Shown in pieces: positions 1 through 12,618 of a stretch of 64,000 bases of DNA; position 1 is the stretch's first letter; each line of letters starts with the position of its first letter. A model generated the notes under the pieces. The model did no database searches and was not told the origin of the DNA. It saw only the letters and a list, made by a program, of their open reading frames with translations. This stretch comes from Sclerurus mexicanus. Its lineage: Eukaryota > Chordata > Aves > Passeriformes > Furnariidae. The stretch spans positions 129,649 to 193,648 of the forward strand of contig VWZF01003318.1 of NCBI GenBank assembly GCA_013396755.1, read 5' to 3'. The position numbers were made by a program, and so were the translations under genes.

Positions 1-973
1 ACTCATTCTGCATATGCAATAAGTGGTGTATTGTGTTGATGTAAACAGCTCCCAGATCTGCCGTGTTAATATCTCTTGCCTAATTTTTCCAAATGGAAAC
101 TACTTGTCCAGTGAGTCACTGCGTGTTTTCTTCCTCCTTCAGAAGATTCTTCTTGGGAACCTCCACGCCCTGACGCTCTACCACAAGAATGGTTTTCTTT
201 TTTCATTTCTCTGTAGGATGCCCAATTAGAACATTCTTTTGCCTTTTTTTTTTCCCCACCAAATTGCACTGCAAGTCTGCATGTACTTTCTTTTTCCATT
301 ACCAAAACCATCGTGTTTTCCAATTCCTCAATCACAGATTTAGTGCTGGGATATATATTATGAGGGCTTACATATGTCCCTGCTCATTCAACTAGAAGGG
401 GTGCTTTGCATGCCCAAAGTGTGTGTTTTCATTTTAATCTCATCCACACCAACTTCTTCAGACTTCACAATTTGTTCAGGAAAGGAAAAGGGAAAATACA
501 GAGTTTTGGTAATGTGCTCAGCCTCCTGAAGTAGCAGCAGGTAACAAGCTGCACTACATCTCAAAATAGAAGAGTTTTACTATTCTTCAGTGTACTAAAC
601 CCACCATTTAAGGCAGTTATCTGAGAGCTGAAACCGCGGTAGTGCCTGAGATCTTTAATTTATTCCAGTGTAATTTTCTTTGTTTCATTATGTTTGAAAC
701 AAAGTAAATAGCTTTCATTGTGGCTTCTGGGATAAGTTTTCACTAAAAAGAAAAAAAAAAAAGGCAAAAAGTGCAAACAGTTGACAAGAACTGTGACAAG
801 ACTTGACAAGACATCCAGATAATACTCTAAGGGATGACTTGCTCCATGATACTGGTTGTGGGCCATGTATAAACACAGAGAGAAAAGTATCTACCTGTTT
901 TATAGCCAGCTTATTGCCCCTTGATGGATGTTTAAAAAATAGTTTAGAAATAGGTATTTAAAATCTGAAGGAT

Positions 974-1027
974 TTCCTCTCCACTCCCCTCCCCTCTCCT
1001 CCACTTCCTTCCTCTTCTCTCCTCTCC
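974..1027 (+). repeat. Polypyrimidine tract
   Basis: About 54 bases are almost entirely C and T on the plus strand, with three isolated A interruptions, built from CCTCT/CCCCT units. It is low-complexity sequence able in principle to adopt triplex structure. No function is implied by its position in the 3' flank. Confidence 0.85.
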
Positions 1028-4000
1028 AAATAAACCTCTACATGCAGAAGACAGCAAGGAAGTAGCATAAGGTCTAAGATGATTTATTTTAGTCCTCACT
1101 TAAGATTAAAATGTTCTTTTATTTCCCTGATTATCCATTCAAGCAAATTAAATGAAACTTTTTAACAGCACTCATCTGTTACTTCCTTCAAGTCACCGTT
1201 TCATTTTAAATTCTATTTCCTTATAAGAAAAGCAGATATACTGTAATAAATTTCTTTATTTTCCTTCAAATGCCTGTGATACCATGTACGTCTCTGACTC
1301 ATATATACTGCAGTGCCTAGCCCTAGGCAGCTTTTCTGGGCCAACCCTTAGCTGAACTACCCTTTAGCTCCTACTCTAAGAGCAAGGCTGTTACCAATAT
1401 CCTGGTTTGAGGCCTGACCTTCATCAGATGTGTAGTGAAATGTGGCAAGCAGCCTTGCAATGGGGCGGAGCCCCAAATATCAACCTTGAATGATGGGTTT
1501 GGGCCAAAGATAAAAGTTCAGGCAAATGCTTTCTGGTATCTTCAAGTGGCAGAAATACAGAATACGTATTTACTCAGGATCCAAACCAACACCTGAACTG
1601 AGCTGGGATGGCAGCAAAGCAGACTGTCAACAGGACAGCGCAGGGAGGTGCTGACCGAGAGAGAAAGGGTGAGCACATCCTTTGAGTGGGTGTGTGTTTT
1701 TTTCTTGTTTGACATTGTTTATGTACATGTGTATTGCCTGACACCTTCTCCTACAGGTTCAGCACACCTGGGTATAGTAAACATGTAATTAAACCCTTGT
1801 GCCAAAACTCATCAGAGGGTAAATCTGTGTCCCCCCCAAGTGCATTGTTTTAATGAACTCAGAGCATCTTCCTTTGACACTGAAGAGGCTTTCAGCAGTT
1901 GTGGCTATAGACAAGTAAAATGAGTGCTGTGGTCTTCAGAACTTTGAAGCTTCCCTGTTCCTCACCAAAGACAGATCTTAAAGCTCCAACATCGTTTAGC
2001 TGGTGAAAGGAGTAGAGGGGATTATCCTTCCCTGCCTCAGCTCGTGAAAACAGTGCTGGCTTTGACGTGCAGCCCCAAACCTCCGAATCTTGTAAACACT
2101 TGTCAGCCAGTTGCTCCTGAAAAGACCAAGCAAAGGGCAGGTCCAGATTCAAATGCAAATGCTGCTGGAGAGTATCTGAAATAAAAATCGTGTTCAAAAG
2201 TTGAAGGTCCCCTTCCAGTCAAAAACCTTGAGCTTCCTCAAACAAAGCATGCAAGAGGTAGCTGTAGAACAGATCACAGATAAAACACCTGCTTTCTGCA
2301 GAGCTATCTGGAAGATCTGCATGTCCCATCAGACTAATTTTGCCGCTAGAGAAAGAGGAAGGGGAGAGAGATTGCACCGTCTGCTGCTCTCAGTGGAATC
2401 CTGCACAGAGAGGTTGCTATATTAACCACTTCACTGTTTTGTGCCAATCTTGTTATCTGTTCTTGTTAAAACCTTTATTATTCATGGATGCAAAAATCCG
2501 ATCATTAAAGCAGCATAAATATTCATACTGTGTGCATTTCATTTAGCCGCTTGGCAAAACTTCTCTGGAGTACAAGAGTTTTGAGGAAATCTGGCTAATG
2601 AGACCAGAGCACAGGAAGTGTGCGTGGGTTTTCCTTTCTTTTTACCTGCAAATAAATGCAGAATAACTAATCAAATAAACAACCACAAAAGGGGCACGTA
2701 TTCACCAGGAAGGATGATATGCACACTTGCTTTGGCTTCTGTGTCAAGGGGAATGCAAGGCCTTTTGTAATGCAATTATGTGCAAGAACCAGGATATTGT
2801 AAAACTAATGTAGAAACCGTGATAAGCATCGCTGCATGGGTTCATCCGGCTTTGCCTCACATTTAATGTCTAACCATTAACATTGTGCATGGTCGACACT
2901 CTTGTTCAATCCTTTTTTTAAGGCAGAACTGCCATTCTTCTCTCTGCAGCTATGCTAAATCAAAATGTAGCTATACCCTGTGCTGTGAAAGTCAGTTTAT
3001 CTACACTCTACACTCGTGATCCAGCTTCAGCATCTTTTTGATGGTAGAGATAAAACAAGAAGTCACTCCCAAAACAAAGTTTAAAAACCATCATTAAAAC
3101 ATCTGCTACACTGCGTACTCAGTAGTGGGGGGAGACCTCTCATGAGGGCCTCCTACATCAAAATCCTGAGCTGCCAGCTCTACATGCAGCAGCTCAGGTG
3201 CAACCTTACAGAATGCAAGACTTCAGGCTCTTACTGTTTCAAAACGGCAAAGTGAGGTATGTATTTTTAAATGCTAGCGGGTTTTCAAAACTGAGCCATG
3301 TGGGCCTTATTGAATGCTAAATCTTTCCCTGACTTCTGCAAGCATCATGCTTGACCAGAGAACCCCTTCTAGAGAGCACAATCAGGCACCTTCCAGGTTT
3401 TCTATTTCGTGTTTTTATGCATTTCCATAAAAGAAGCAAGTCTTCAACTCATGGGCAGTTTACACCAGTAACCACTCTCTTGGCTTAATGTCTGCTGTAT
3501 ACTTCCCGCTGCTGCTTAGCCATCTGTGACTGAATAAGCTCTTTCTTCCCCACCCCTTCTCCACCCTCATTGTAGTGAACAGAAGCACTGGGATACACAC
3601 AGTGCTATGTAATGCACAGCATGCCAAGTTTCCACTGAAGCATTCACACCCAGCCAAGGGCTTGATTCTTCTGACCCTCCTCAGGCAAGGATTCAGTTGC
3701 TGCAGGATCACAGCTTGGCATTTGCAATATGTAACACTCCATTTATTCCCAATACCCAAGTAAAAACTGATTGGAACTTCAGTATCACATCAAGGTTGCC
3801 ATTTTAGGCCTTTAAAGATGCTTTGCTTTTGCTGTGTTCAGTTTCTAGACTTTTTACTCCTTTGATCTGCTATAGGTAAAGTAACAGTGAGGAGAGGAAA
3901 AAAAAAAGCCACCTAAACTTCTTGGTTAAACTAGTGATTAGTCAAACACTTAGTTAAGGTATCACAAGTTACAGTACATGTGAATAAAAGGAACAACTGG

Positions 4001-6328
4001 TTCTCAGCAGTACAAGGATCAGAGAGATACTTATACCTCCTGTACCATTGATTTACTTGATCTTTTCTGTTACAAATACCATCCAGACAAAAACTTCAGT
4101 ATTGCCAACAGCACTTTGATTGTGAATAAGGAAATGTGTTTAAATGTTAAAATTAGGACTGGAAAGTATATATTGCTAAATGGGCAAGTGTGTCCCATGA
4201 AATGGCACTTAGGCAGAGCATGCTTTGAACATAAGAAGTGAGAGATGGCTGTGCCTAAGAATTGCTCTTGAAATTGTGTATACAGAAGGAGATACCTTCA
4301 TCCTTTGTTTCCTTCAGAGACACATTACATGGTGGATAGGCATCTAGAAATCACTTTATACTCTTGATCTTGAATGCAGTGTATGCTTTCATAAAGTGCA
4401 AGGCAAAACACAAAATTCTTCATCTTTCCCTCCAAGTAGACATGTAGCTTACTACTCTGCAATTTCTCATATTTATATTCCTCCTCGTGTAATCAAATAA
4501 CATGAAAACTTGCTTGAAGAACCACCATAGGAAAAATGAGTGTTTCAAGATGTGCTGGTGGCTGCAAGAATTATCTTGTGGTTTGAATTCTTCCAAATTA
4601 AATATGACTGACAGTACTAGTCAGCTAACAGATTTATCTGGGGAGGAGGGAATCAACAAAAAAACCTACTTAGCACAACATTTTTTGCAATATTGCTTCT
4701 TTTTGAATTTTCCTTAAAGGCTACTTTTGCATCTAACAGCCTTTGCTTTAAAAGTTTCTATGTGGTCTAAGCAAAAATTTTAACAAAAATTTAAATTGGT
4801 GATATTTCAGCTTGTTCAGTTAGTAGCAGCAAACAAAAATGGTGCTAAAAGCAAACACAAATAGCCATGTACAAGCGCTCTCTGTACTGCAGCCTTGATC
4901 TCCTAGACATACACCTGTAGTATAAAGTTAGATCATGTTTTAAACAAAACTTCCCAGTAAGGGCAAATGCTAACAAAAATAAAAGTTATAAGGAAGGAGA
5001 CACTTTTCATTCCTGTGCTGCTAAAGCCTGTAAAAAATTTAACCATCCCAGTTGGTTACCACATCTCTAACCTATATAAATCAAAGCTTTGTTTTAAATG
5101 AATAAAACCACTTTGGCACACAACCATATCATAGCAGTATGATGCATGCCTGAATATTCCTAAGAATGCCCTCAGAGGTACTCTGTGAGCAGAAATATTC
5201 TTCAGAAGGGAAGATGAGGGAGTACAAAGGCCCATTGTGCACACTAATGCAGAAAAATGAAATCAAATACCATTCTCAGCAAAAGCAGAGTGTCTTCTGA
5301 GCAAAGGCTATTAAGTGTGTCAGACTGCAGGATATTTTCTGGACATGGCTATTATGTTAAGACATACTGAACATGTGTCACTTATAACCCTGCCCTGGTT
5401 GTAACATCACAGCTCCAGAGGAAAAAAGTCTGGTGCATCAATTCTTTGTATCAAATACTCACACACAGTTCTCACGAAGCTGCCACTTCTCATTTGTAAA
5501 GAAGGTTAGACTAAGTTATAATTAGTACTTGCTGCCCTGTCAACTAATTAAATATAATAAAAAGCTTTCTGTGAGTGTAATGCTAACATGGTGTAATTAC
5601 AGCAGTTTTGAATGCACAGTGCATGTATTACAGGTTTCGGTATGTGCCCCCCACATTTTATGACCTAAATTCTCAGGTTAAACCTATCATATGACTTGTG
5701 AGCAGGCACTGTCAAAGACACTATTTCAGACCTAAATACAAGTCAACACCACTGCAATTCTTTGCACTTTCAGAGGCATCACGCCAGCTTCTGGGGGCAG
5801 AGGTGGAAGGAAGAAAAGGAAAGCCAGTTTCTTGCTTCCACTTGCTCTCCCTTCAGGAGGCACCCTTGCTCAAATTCCCCCATCCACGAGGCTCCCACTG
5901 CTCTTCCTTACTTTACTAAAGAAAAACATGGCTGATATTTCAAATCTCTTTGTCAGTCTGAGAAGCATCTTGGGTAGTGGGGCCTGAGTGCAACTGCCCA
6001 GCTCTGGGGCTGGTTCAACTCTTCAAGGAGCAAGTTACACCATACAGCCACTTGTTCCCCTAGGGAGCAAGGAAGATTGCTCATGAGGCCTGGAGCATAG
6101 CAAAAGTGATGATGGAAACCATGCAATGGTAACGAGCACTTGGGCTGCCATAGCTCCTTACCCTCTTTAGAATTTGGAAGATCTTTGAACACATTTAGAA
6201 ACGGTGAAGAGCAGAGAAGCCAGGCTTTTGATTGGCCAGGATGTTGGTAGCTACAGTTCTAGATGGTCAGCTGTTGTGCCTGCTGCATTTTACACTTTCC
6301 CACCCATGCTACTCAGTGCCTGTTCCTT

Positions 6329-6460
6329 CTCTGGAAACATTCAAGGACAGGTTGGATGGTGCAACCTGATTTAGTGGAAGATGTCCCTGCTTTGCAGGGA
6401 GGTTGGACTAGAAGACTTTTGAAGGTTCCTTTCAACCCCAACCATTCTATAATACTATGT
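6329..6460 (+). mobile_element. CR1 LINE fragment, 3' end
   Basis: The plus strand shows the characteristic CR1 3' terminal sequence: a CATTCAAGGACAGGTTGGAT block, a 'gtccctgc...gcagggaggttggacta' block, then 'ttcctttcaaccccaaccattctat'. It is a 5'-truncated, diverged copy ending near 6460 with a degenerate form of the 8-bp CR1 tail. It lies about 80 bases past the predicted EFNA5 poly(A) signal and is antisense to the gene. It has no coding capacity. Confidence 0.9.
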
Positions 6461-6539
6461 AAGGTACATACAAAGCCCACAAAATAAAAATGTAATTAAT
6501 TAAACAAACAAAAAATGTAGTCTAAAAGAACCAATTAAA

Positions 6540-9500
6540 ATGATGAAAATCTTTAATTTTATTTAAGTATAGTTGTATGGACACGTGTATATACAAATAC
6601 AGATCTTATGGGGCAGGGATTTTGGGTGGGTTTTGTTTTTTTAACATTTTCTTTTAAGTTTATATAATGTAAGCATTTCAAAAACAGCACTCAATGAATA
6701 AGTGCAAAGAAACTGCAAAGCAGGGCAGTACAAGCACAGGACCACACTGAGCTGGACTTTCATACTCAGATGCATACACAATGAGTGTCTTCAATGGGGT
6801 GTCAAGAGTAAGCATGGTAAGCGGATTTCGCAGACTCATGGGTAACCTCCAACATGCCAGCATCTATTAAACTGTACAGACAATGGCAGCAAGCCTATTG
6901 TAGGGAGATTTGTCTCACATTCGAGAAGCTCAAGGGCGAATGCATGGGAAAAACTCAGTGATGCCAGACCAGAAACAGATCTGCCCATTCACAGCTCCAA
7001 ATTAAAAAAGGAGGAGGGTGAGAGAGGAGGAAGGGCAGGAAGAGGGAAAAGAAGTGTGGAGGGTTGTACATTAAAACTGGTGATTACAAAATCCAAGTGT
7101 AATGAAAAGAGGGGAAGAGTTAACACTCTAAACCTCTGAAAGTGACTGCACTAAGGCAATGGATTAAGTTCAGTTTTGAGGGCTAGGGGTGGGAATCAAC
7201 AAATACAGCCATTTTCCTTCCAAAATTACAGAGGAAAGGAAACAATCTACGAAACTACTCTCAAAACTTCCCAAATTTGTTTCTAGTTCTTTTGGAACCA
7301 AGTACATACATATATCGCACATGACACTGGCAAGATCCTTTCTGGAAAAAACTACTCATGGGAACAAAACCAGAAGGAAAACAGGAGGAAAAAAATACAA
7401 ATAAAAAAGAAACAAACAAAAAAAATAACAGAAAAGTTGTTATATCCCCAAAGCCTTTTTAGAAACAAACATGATACAAAAGAACAAAAACTAACACATA
7501 AACCACGGGGCTCCAACATCAGACCTCTAAACACTGAGGACAAAACATTGATCATCAAAAGTCATGTTGTTCCAGGTCTTGACATTGTGAAGTCTCGCAA
7601 CAGATGAACGATTTTCAAAGATGAGTCCTGTATGCTGCAGTGTCATGGCCACTTGTCTCTCAGTTCTCAGCCATGATCACACTTGATGCTTCAAAGCTCT
7701 GTCTTGTAATCAACATGTGATTTTAATATCCTGAAAGTCTATTGTTCTCACTTACAAAAGACATAAGAATCAAATTAATACTTTATTATCAAACACTATA
7801 TACAACAGAGGTTGCTAATAATACAGAATTTAAAGAACATAGCTTTAAGTTTTACTTGTCTTTCCTTCGCCATCCAAGTAAGTACAGTACAAAACAATAT
7901 CCTAAACTAACACGAAATGTTACCTTGTCTATTGAAGGATACACGGTATCCACTAAACTGACTGATCCCTATTTTGCCTGCTTGACATTGCAATGCCCTT
8001 GGCAGCCAGGAGTGCAAGGTCGTGGGCATAAGTAACGCACCTAGGCTGAGGGAGAATCAGTACCTCAGACTCGAGCTGGGGCAGATAAAGGGTACGGAGC
8101 AAAAATCTCCTCAATTTGCAGTAACATCTGCATTTAAAGCATCCAGAGATTTGCAATGCAACACAAAGCCCACCAACATTTATGTACTTGGTATGACTGG
8201 GATTGCCTAATGCCATCAAGTATCAAACTGGCAGAGCCTGGTACGCTGCTCCCAGCCAGGTCATGCCAGGCAGCACCGGGATCCGCGGTGCAGCCGCATC
8301 ACTCGCGTTGTCCCTCACCTACCCAGCAAGGCTCCACGACAACATGAAGGGGTGAGTTTCACCAGAAGTAACACTAGTGACAATCCTTTGCTGTGGATAA
8401 ATGTACATCTTTAACTCCAACATCATTCAGAGACAAAGGATGACAAATGAACTCACTGTTCCTACGTTAAATTGGCACTACTGGTATGACTGCCTGCAAT
8501 TGCTATGAATCATTTTAATATGGCTACACATCATGCAACATTATCTGTACTCTGGTTAATAATCCATTTGATAAGGTGCATTTTGAGTAAGCTCACCTCA
8601 TCCAAAGCTTTTTTAATTCCTACCTACAGGAAGTATTAGTGTGTGTACCAAGCATATACACATTAAAGAGAGCAAAGTATCAGACAGCCTGTAGTGAGAT
8701 GATGACTTCCATCACTGTTTGGACTGTGTATCTTTATTCTGTGAACTTCACACAAGAGTAAATTTCCTGCATTCCTCCTGTAAGCACAGGCCCTGCATTA
8801 ATGAACATGTATGATATCAGGCAAGCCCAGGTCATAGCTCAGCATGCATAAAACCTCCCTTTACATCTCCCAATTTATTTTCCCCTCTCCTGCTCCAACT
8901 TCTGGAAAGCTTTTCATCATTTAAAAAAAAAAAAAAAAAAAAAGCCTGCAAAATGCTGTCCATTAATGTCATCGGTCATTTTTTTACAGCAGACTTTTTC
9001 TTCATAATTAATACAGAAAAATCTTATTTTGCTTGAATATGCTCCATGTTTTATTTCATACTTAATGTAATTACCACAGTTTTTGTCAGAAAAGCTCTGT
9101 TTCCGTCTGGGTCTGAAATTTCACTGATTATGCTTAGTGTCCAAATTCTATGGCAGCCTAGCCAAAAAAAAAAATACTCCGAGGCTTGCACTTCCTGGAA
9201 AACTACATTTTAAAAGTTTTATGTCAGCCAAGGCTCAGATTCCTTAAACAGGGTCACACCTAATTCCATCAAACAAGACAGTCCCATTTCCTAATTGCAT
9301 CAAGGGTTACCACTTCTCTCACATGTTTAAATAGGACAAGCATATATACTCACTCTCAGCATAAAGTATATCTAAATAATGTATTTTCTATTCTAGTGGA
9401 TTTTTAAAAAAATATTTTGTTAAGTCTTTGGGAGCCCACCTAGTTTATCTCCGGCTGATAAACACATTTCCTCTACTCTTCCAATTGCGCTGGAAGAGGA

Positions 9501-10629
9501 AAAGATAAAAAAAATCAACACTTGAATTTGCATTCCACACTTCTTTTCTTTCCCCCACCAAACAATGCTATTAGACTGCCCTGGCTTTTTCTACATGTGA
9601 TTTATTCCCATGAGTGAGGAACTTGCAGGAGAGACAAGTCAAGAGCACACTGGAGATCCTGTGTTCCAAACATGTTTCCTCTGGCCATCGATGTCCTCTT
9701 TTAGCATGTATTAACACCCAGAGCAGCATCCAAGGCTATCAGCTACTAAGTCAGCGCTGGGGAAGGTCACTTTATTCTCAAAAGTGCCTCTGCATTTCAA
9801 GAAAAAAATTGTAGCACCACGGTGATTTGTTTTAAAATAAAATAACCCGGTGTGCATTATCCCCTTAAAACGAAATAACAGAGGCACTCACACCCCCAGT
9901 GAAGTTTCCTAAATCTGACCTTGCCTGCTGTATGCTAACATTCCTAAATATTAACTTCTTCCTCTCACCAAAGACAGCATTTCTACTTGTGAGCACAAGT
10001 TTTACTGTCAAAGATGTTTCAAGACAGTCCTGTAAGAAACATCATCTTTCTGTTTCAGACGCCTGTTCATTTAGAAACTCCTGGAGAAAATGGTGTTAGA
10101 TTGTGTCTACTCTTAATATCTCCCCTCCAGTCCTGACATGGTGACACAATGCCTTGCAAGATCATCTTACAGTGCTGAATAAGAAGGCATAAATATTGTA
10201 TCACAAAGAAAGATTCTCTCAGGTCTTCACTCACTTTCCTTATCCCTCACTGACTGTATCTGCCACTACTCTTCCTTGTCCACATACAGATGACACAGTG
10301 AGCTAACAGAGGTGACTTCTTAAAGGAGAATGCGGAGGAAAATAAGAATCACTAGTGTCACTATTATAGTTTGGCATTTTCATTTGGAGTCCTTTTATTT
10401 ATATGGAGGGGTTAAGAAAGTCACAGGGTAGGTAGGGGTGGGTGCTGAAGCTAGTTATCCCCTTCAAATTTTTGCTGAGTTCAGGCTAAAAGGGAGAAGA
10501 AAAGGGAAAAATAACAATTTGACATCTGCAAAAACAATAAAGTCCCTTTCCTGGGATGAGCAGTTAGGTGGATCTTTGATGTTCCAAGACCCTGATATTT
10601 TCTGCGACAGGTTGCCGGAGCATACTGTG
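6540..10629 (-). other. EFNA5: EFNA5 3' untranslated region (end inferred)
   Basis: The sequence downstream of the stop codon on the minus strand is interpreted as a long, unspliced 3' UTR of about 4.1 kb. Mammalian EFNA5 transcripts also carry a 3' UTR of roughly 4 kb, which fits. The best end is the poly(A) signal at 6558-6563. Other AATAAA hexamers that could give shorter transcripts lie at 10394-10399, 9771-9776, 8874-8879 and 7782-7787 (minus strand). Notable internal content includes a 21-base U tract in the transcript (8923-8943), a GC-rich patch (8241-8340), two UGUAUAUA motifs (7797-7804 and 6588-6595) and a CU-rich tract (7003-7063). Several short ORFs in this span look like chance. 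No CR1 is seen inside. The distal limit rests on signals only, not on transcript data. Confidence 0.7.
6558..6563 (-). terminator. EFNA5: Candidate distal EFNA5 poly(A) signal
   Basis: A canonical AATAAA hexamer lies on the minus strand. Two UGUA motifs of the type bound by cleavage factor I lie 29 to 43 bases upstream in the transcript (6592-6595 and 6598-6601). A U/GU-rich stretch (TTTTTTGTTTGTTTA) follows about 45 to 57 bases downstream (6501-6515). Cleavage would be expected near 6535-6547. The distance from the stop codon agrees with the known long 3' UTR of this gene. A CR1 fragment begins about 80 bases further on, so this is probably the last signal before repeat-bearing flank. Confidence 0.65.
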
Positions 10630-10751
10630 CTATAATATCAAAAGCATTGCCAGGAGGAACAATAGAGTTGCCAAAAGCCGGCTGGGTATCCTTGGTGTCT
10701 GTGCCGCGTTCTCACCACGGGATGGCTCGGCTGACTCATGTACGGTATCAT
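10630..10751 (-). CDS. EFNA5: EFNA5 exon 5, coding part: GPI-attachment tail and stop
   Basis: This is the last coding segment. It begins after the acceptor TTTGAACAG at 10752 and completes the Asp codon begun in exon 4. It then reads DDTVHESAEPSRGENAAQTP, a short basic stretch (RIPSR), and a hydrophobic C terminus (LLATLLFLLAMLLIL) before the TAG stop at 10630-10632. This is a GPI-anchor signal: a small-residue cleavage region (Asn203 followed by Ala-Ala; Asn203 is the annotated omega site in the mammalian protein), a spacer, and a hydrophobic tail removed in the ER. The residue count from exon 2 to here gives a 228-residue precursor if exon 1 encodes 42 residues, identical to the mammalian length. 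The segment is too short to appear as an ORF. No frameshift or premature stop is seen. Confidence 0.96.
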
Positions 10752-12341
10752 CTGTTCAAACAGAAAGCATACATTCCAATGAGATTTTGCATCCTTAATA
10801 AACTCTCACTGAGCCGACAACCGTAAGTAGATTTCAGTGCCTTTATGAAATAGGGCAATGAACCTTGTGCTGTCATTGACTTCCACAAGCGTGTAATACC
10901 TCATTATGTAACCAACTTGGGGCCAAGTCCTGCATTTCTTACTGGCAAAACTCCCATTGAAGACCAGAGGAGCAGAAAGCAAGTGATTTCATCGGATTGA
11001 GGAATGAAAGATTCCTCTTCCAATAAAATGCTGTAGCTCTACTTTTGGATGGCTCATTAGATGGCAATGTCAGCTGGGAGGCAGCTAAATAAAAACACCT
11101 GATTTTCAAAAGTGTTGCGCATGCCCCGAATTAATTTCGCAGTTAATCCCCTTACTCAGTTAAAGATTTTGGCTACTGAATTTGAAATGACAGCCTGTAA
11201 GCCCAAGCACATACTCCCCCTTCCACACATAAAATTTCCACTGAAGTATACTGCATCTGGGGATGTGCAGGAGATGTAAGACCATTCCCCCTTCTTGAAA
11301 CAGATTTTTAAAGACTAACACATGACAATCACCAATTTTAAAGAATACATACTCAATCTGGAAAATCTCATTACCTTTTATGGTACACAAAATAGAGATT
11401 TACATATATGCTGCTAGAACTAATGAAAAAAGAACCAGCAGAGTTGGGAAACCATGCTTATGCATTAGTGGCAGTAGAGAACACAGTAGCAAATATTAAA
11501 TTTATGATACATAATAAAGTTCTGTTTAGTTTTCGTAAACTAAAGATCAGCCTAAAAGCCACAGTGTGTAACATAAGAAAGGTAGGCAAAGTCAAATTCA
11601 AATTCAGTGTTGTTATAGCAGTGGTATTTTTCTCTGCAAAGCCCTCCATATCCCCCATATCCACACCTATCTAATTTGTCTGTTTAGAAAAGCAATCTGT
11701 TTGAGGCTTGCCATAAAAAAGTCAGCTCTGAAAGAAATAAGGTAAACCTTTTTAGGAAGTGTGAAGTGACCTCAAAATGTATTCATAAGCTTTTCAGAAT
11801 CCTTAAGTTTCCAGCAAAATTAATAGTAGCTCACTACTTAATGCAGTAAGTGCCCCTTTTTTATAAGAGATGTTAACATATCTAGATGTTACTGTTTCAT
11901 AGCTCCCATCTCAACAAATTGCCCTGCCAGGATTACACTGGGTGAGACCTGTGCAAGTCCAGCGAGAGGCATTAAAGGAAGCAGGAGTAAGGACACTAGG
12001 ATCACCATACTGCTTTGGCATGGAGCCTTTCATGTTGCTTGGCTATAGCTGCAAACAAGCTTCCTCCTCTTCATACCCTTACACCTAGCTCAAAAGCAGG
12101 TAGAGCACTTAGCATAATTTAGGTTAATAGGCTCTTCAGCCCCAGCTCAGTCACACAGCAAGATGCACAGTAAACTGAATTAGCAATTTATCACCTGTAC
12201 TTCTTCCAGCACTAACTGATGCTATAATCACACACCACTTATCAACACGTTTCAGTGCTGCCAAAGGCAAAAGTATGAAAAGCAAGCACTGATCAGCTGT
12301 AAATAGTTCACCTTTGTAAGAAAGGGACCTCATCTCTTCTT

Positions 12342-12618
12342 GGTGGTGCCAAGTAATAGGACGAGGCAACAGGCAGAAACTGATGCACAGGAAGTTCCAG
12401 CAGTATATGAGGAAGAACTTCTTTATTGTGTGCGTGAATCAGCACTGGAACGGATTGTTCAGAGAGAGTGTGGAGTCTCTTCACTGCAGATACTCAAAAG
12501 CCACCTGGACACAATGTTTAGTAATATGCTCCAGCGGATGTGCCTGGTCACAAAAGTTGGACTAGATGATCTCCAGTGGTCCCTTCCAGCCCTATCCATT
12601 CTGTGATTCTGTGATGTC
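12342..12618 (+). mobile_element. CR1 LINE fragment in intron 4
   Basis: The plus strand matches the last ~280 bases of CR1: 'aggaagttcca', 'aagaacttctttattgtg', 'cactggaacggattgttcag', 'gatactcaaaagccacctgg', 'ttggactagatgatctccag' and 'gtcccttccagcc'. It ends with the diagnostic octamer tail ATTCTGTG repeated (to about 12618). The segment between the 'gacaca' and 'ggttggactaga' blocks is rearranged or diverged from the usual form. It is 5'-truncated, non-coding and antisense to EFNA5. Confidence 0.95.

Larger units (their letters stand above)
1..6539. other. 3' flank of EFNA5, no gene recognised
   Basis: No coding exon, RNA gene or conserved protein is recognisable here on either strand. 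The open frames are short, lack codon or domain signals, and look like chance. The stretch contains a polypyrimidine tract (974-1027), a CR1 fragment (6329-6460) and otherwise AT-rich unique sequence. Part of it (about 2480-2900) looks unlike neutral DNA and is listed among the findings. An unannotated longer 3' UTR or a downstream non-coding transcript cannot be excluded. Confidence 0.6.

Noticed and set aside
12340..12606. 88-codon plus-strand frame with plausible amino acid content
   Set aside because: The DNA is a CR1 3' end (untranslated region of the LINE), ending in the ATTCTGTG octamers.
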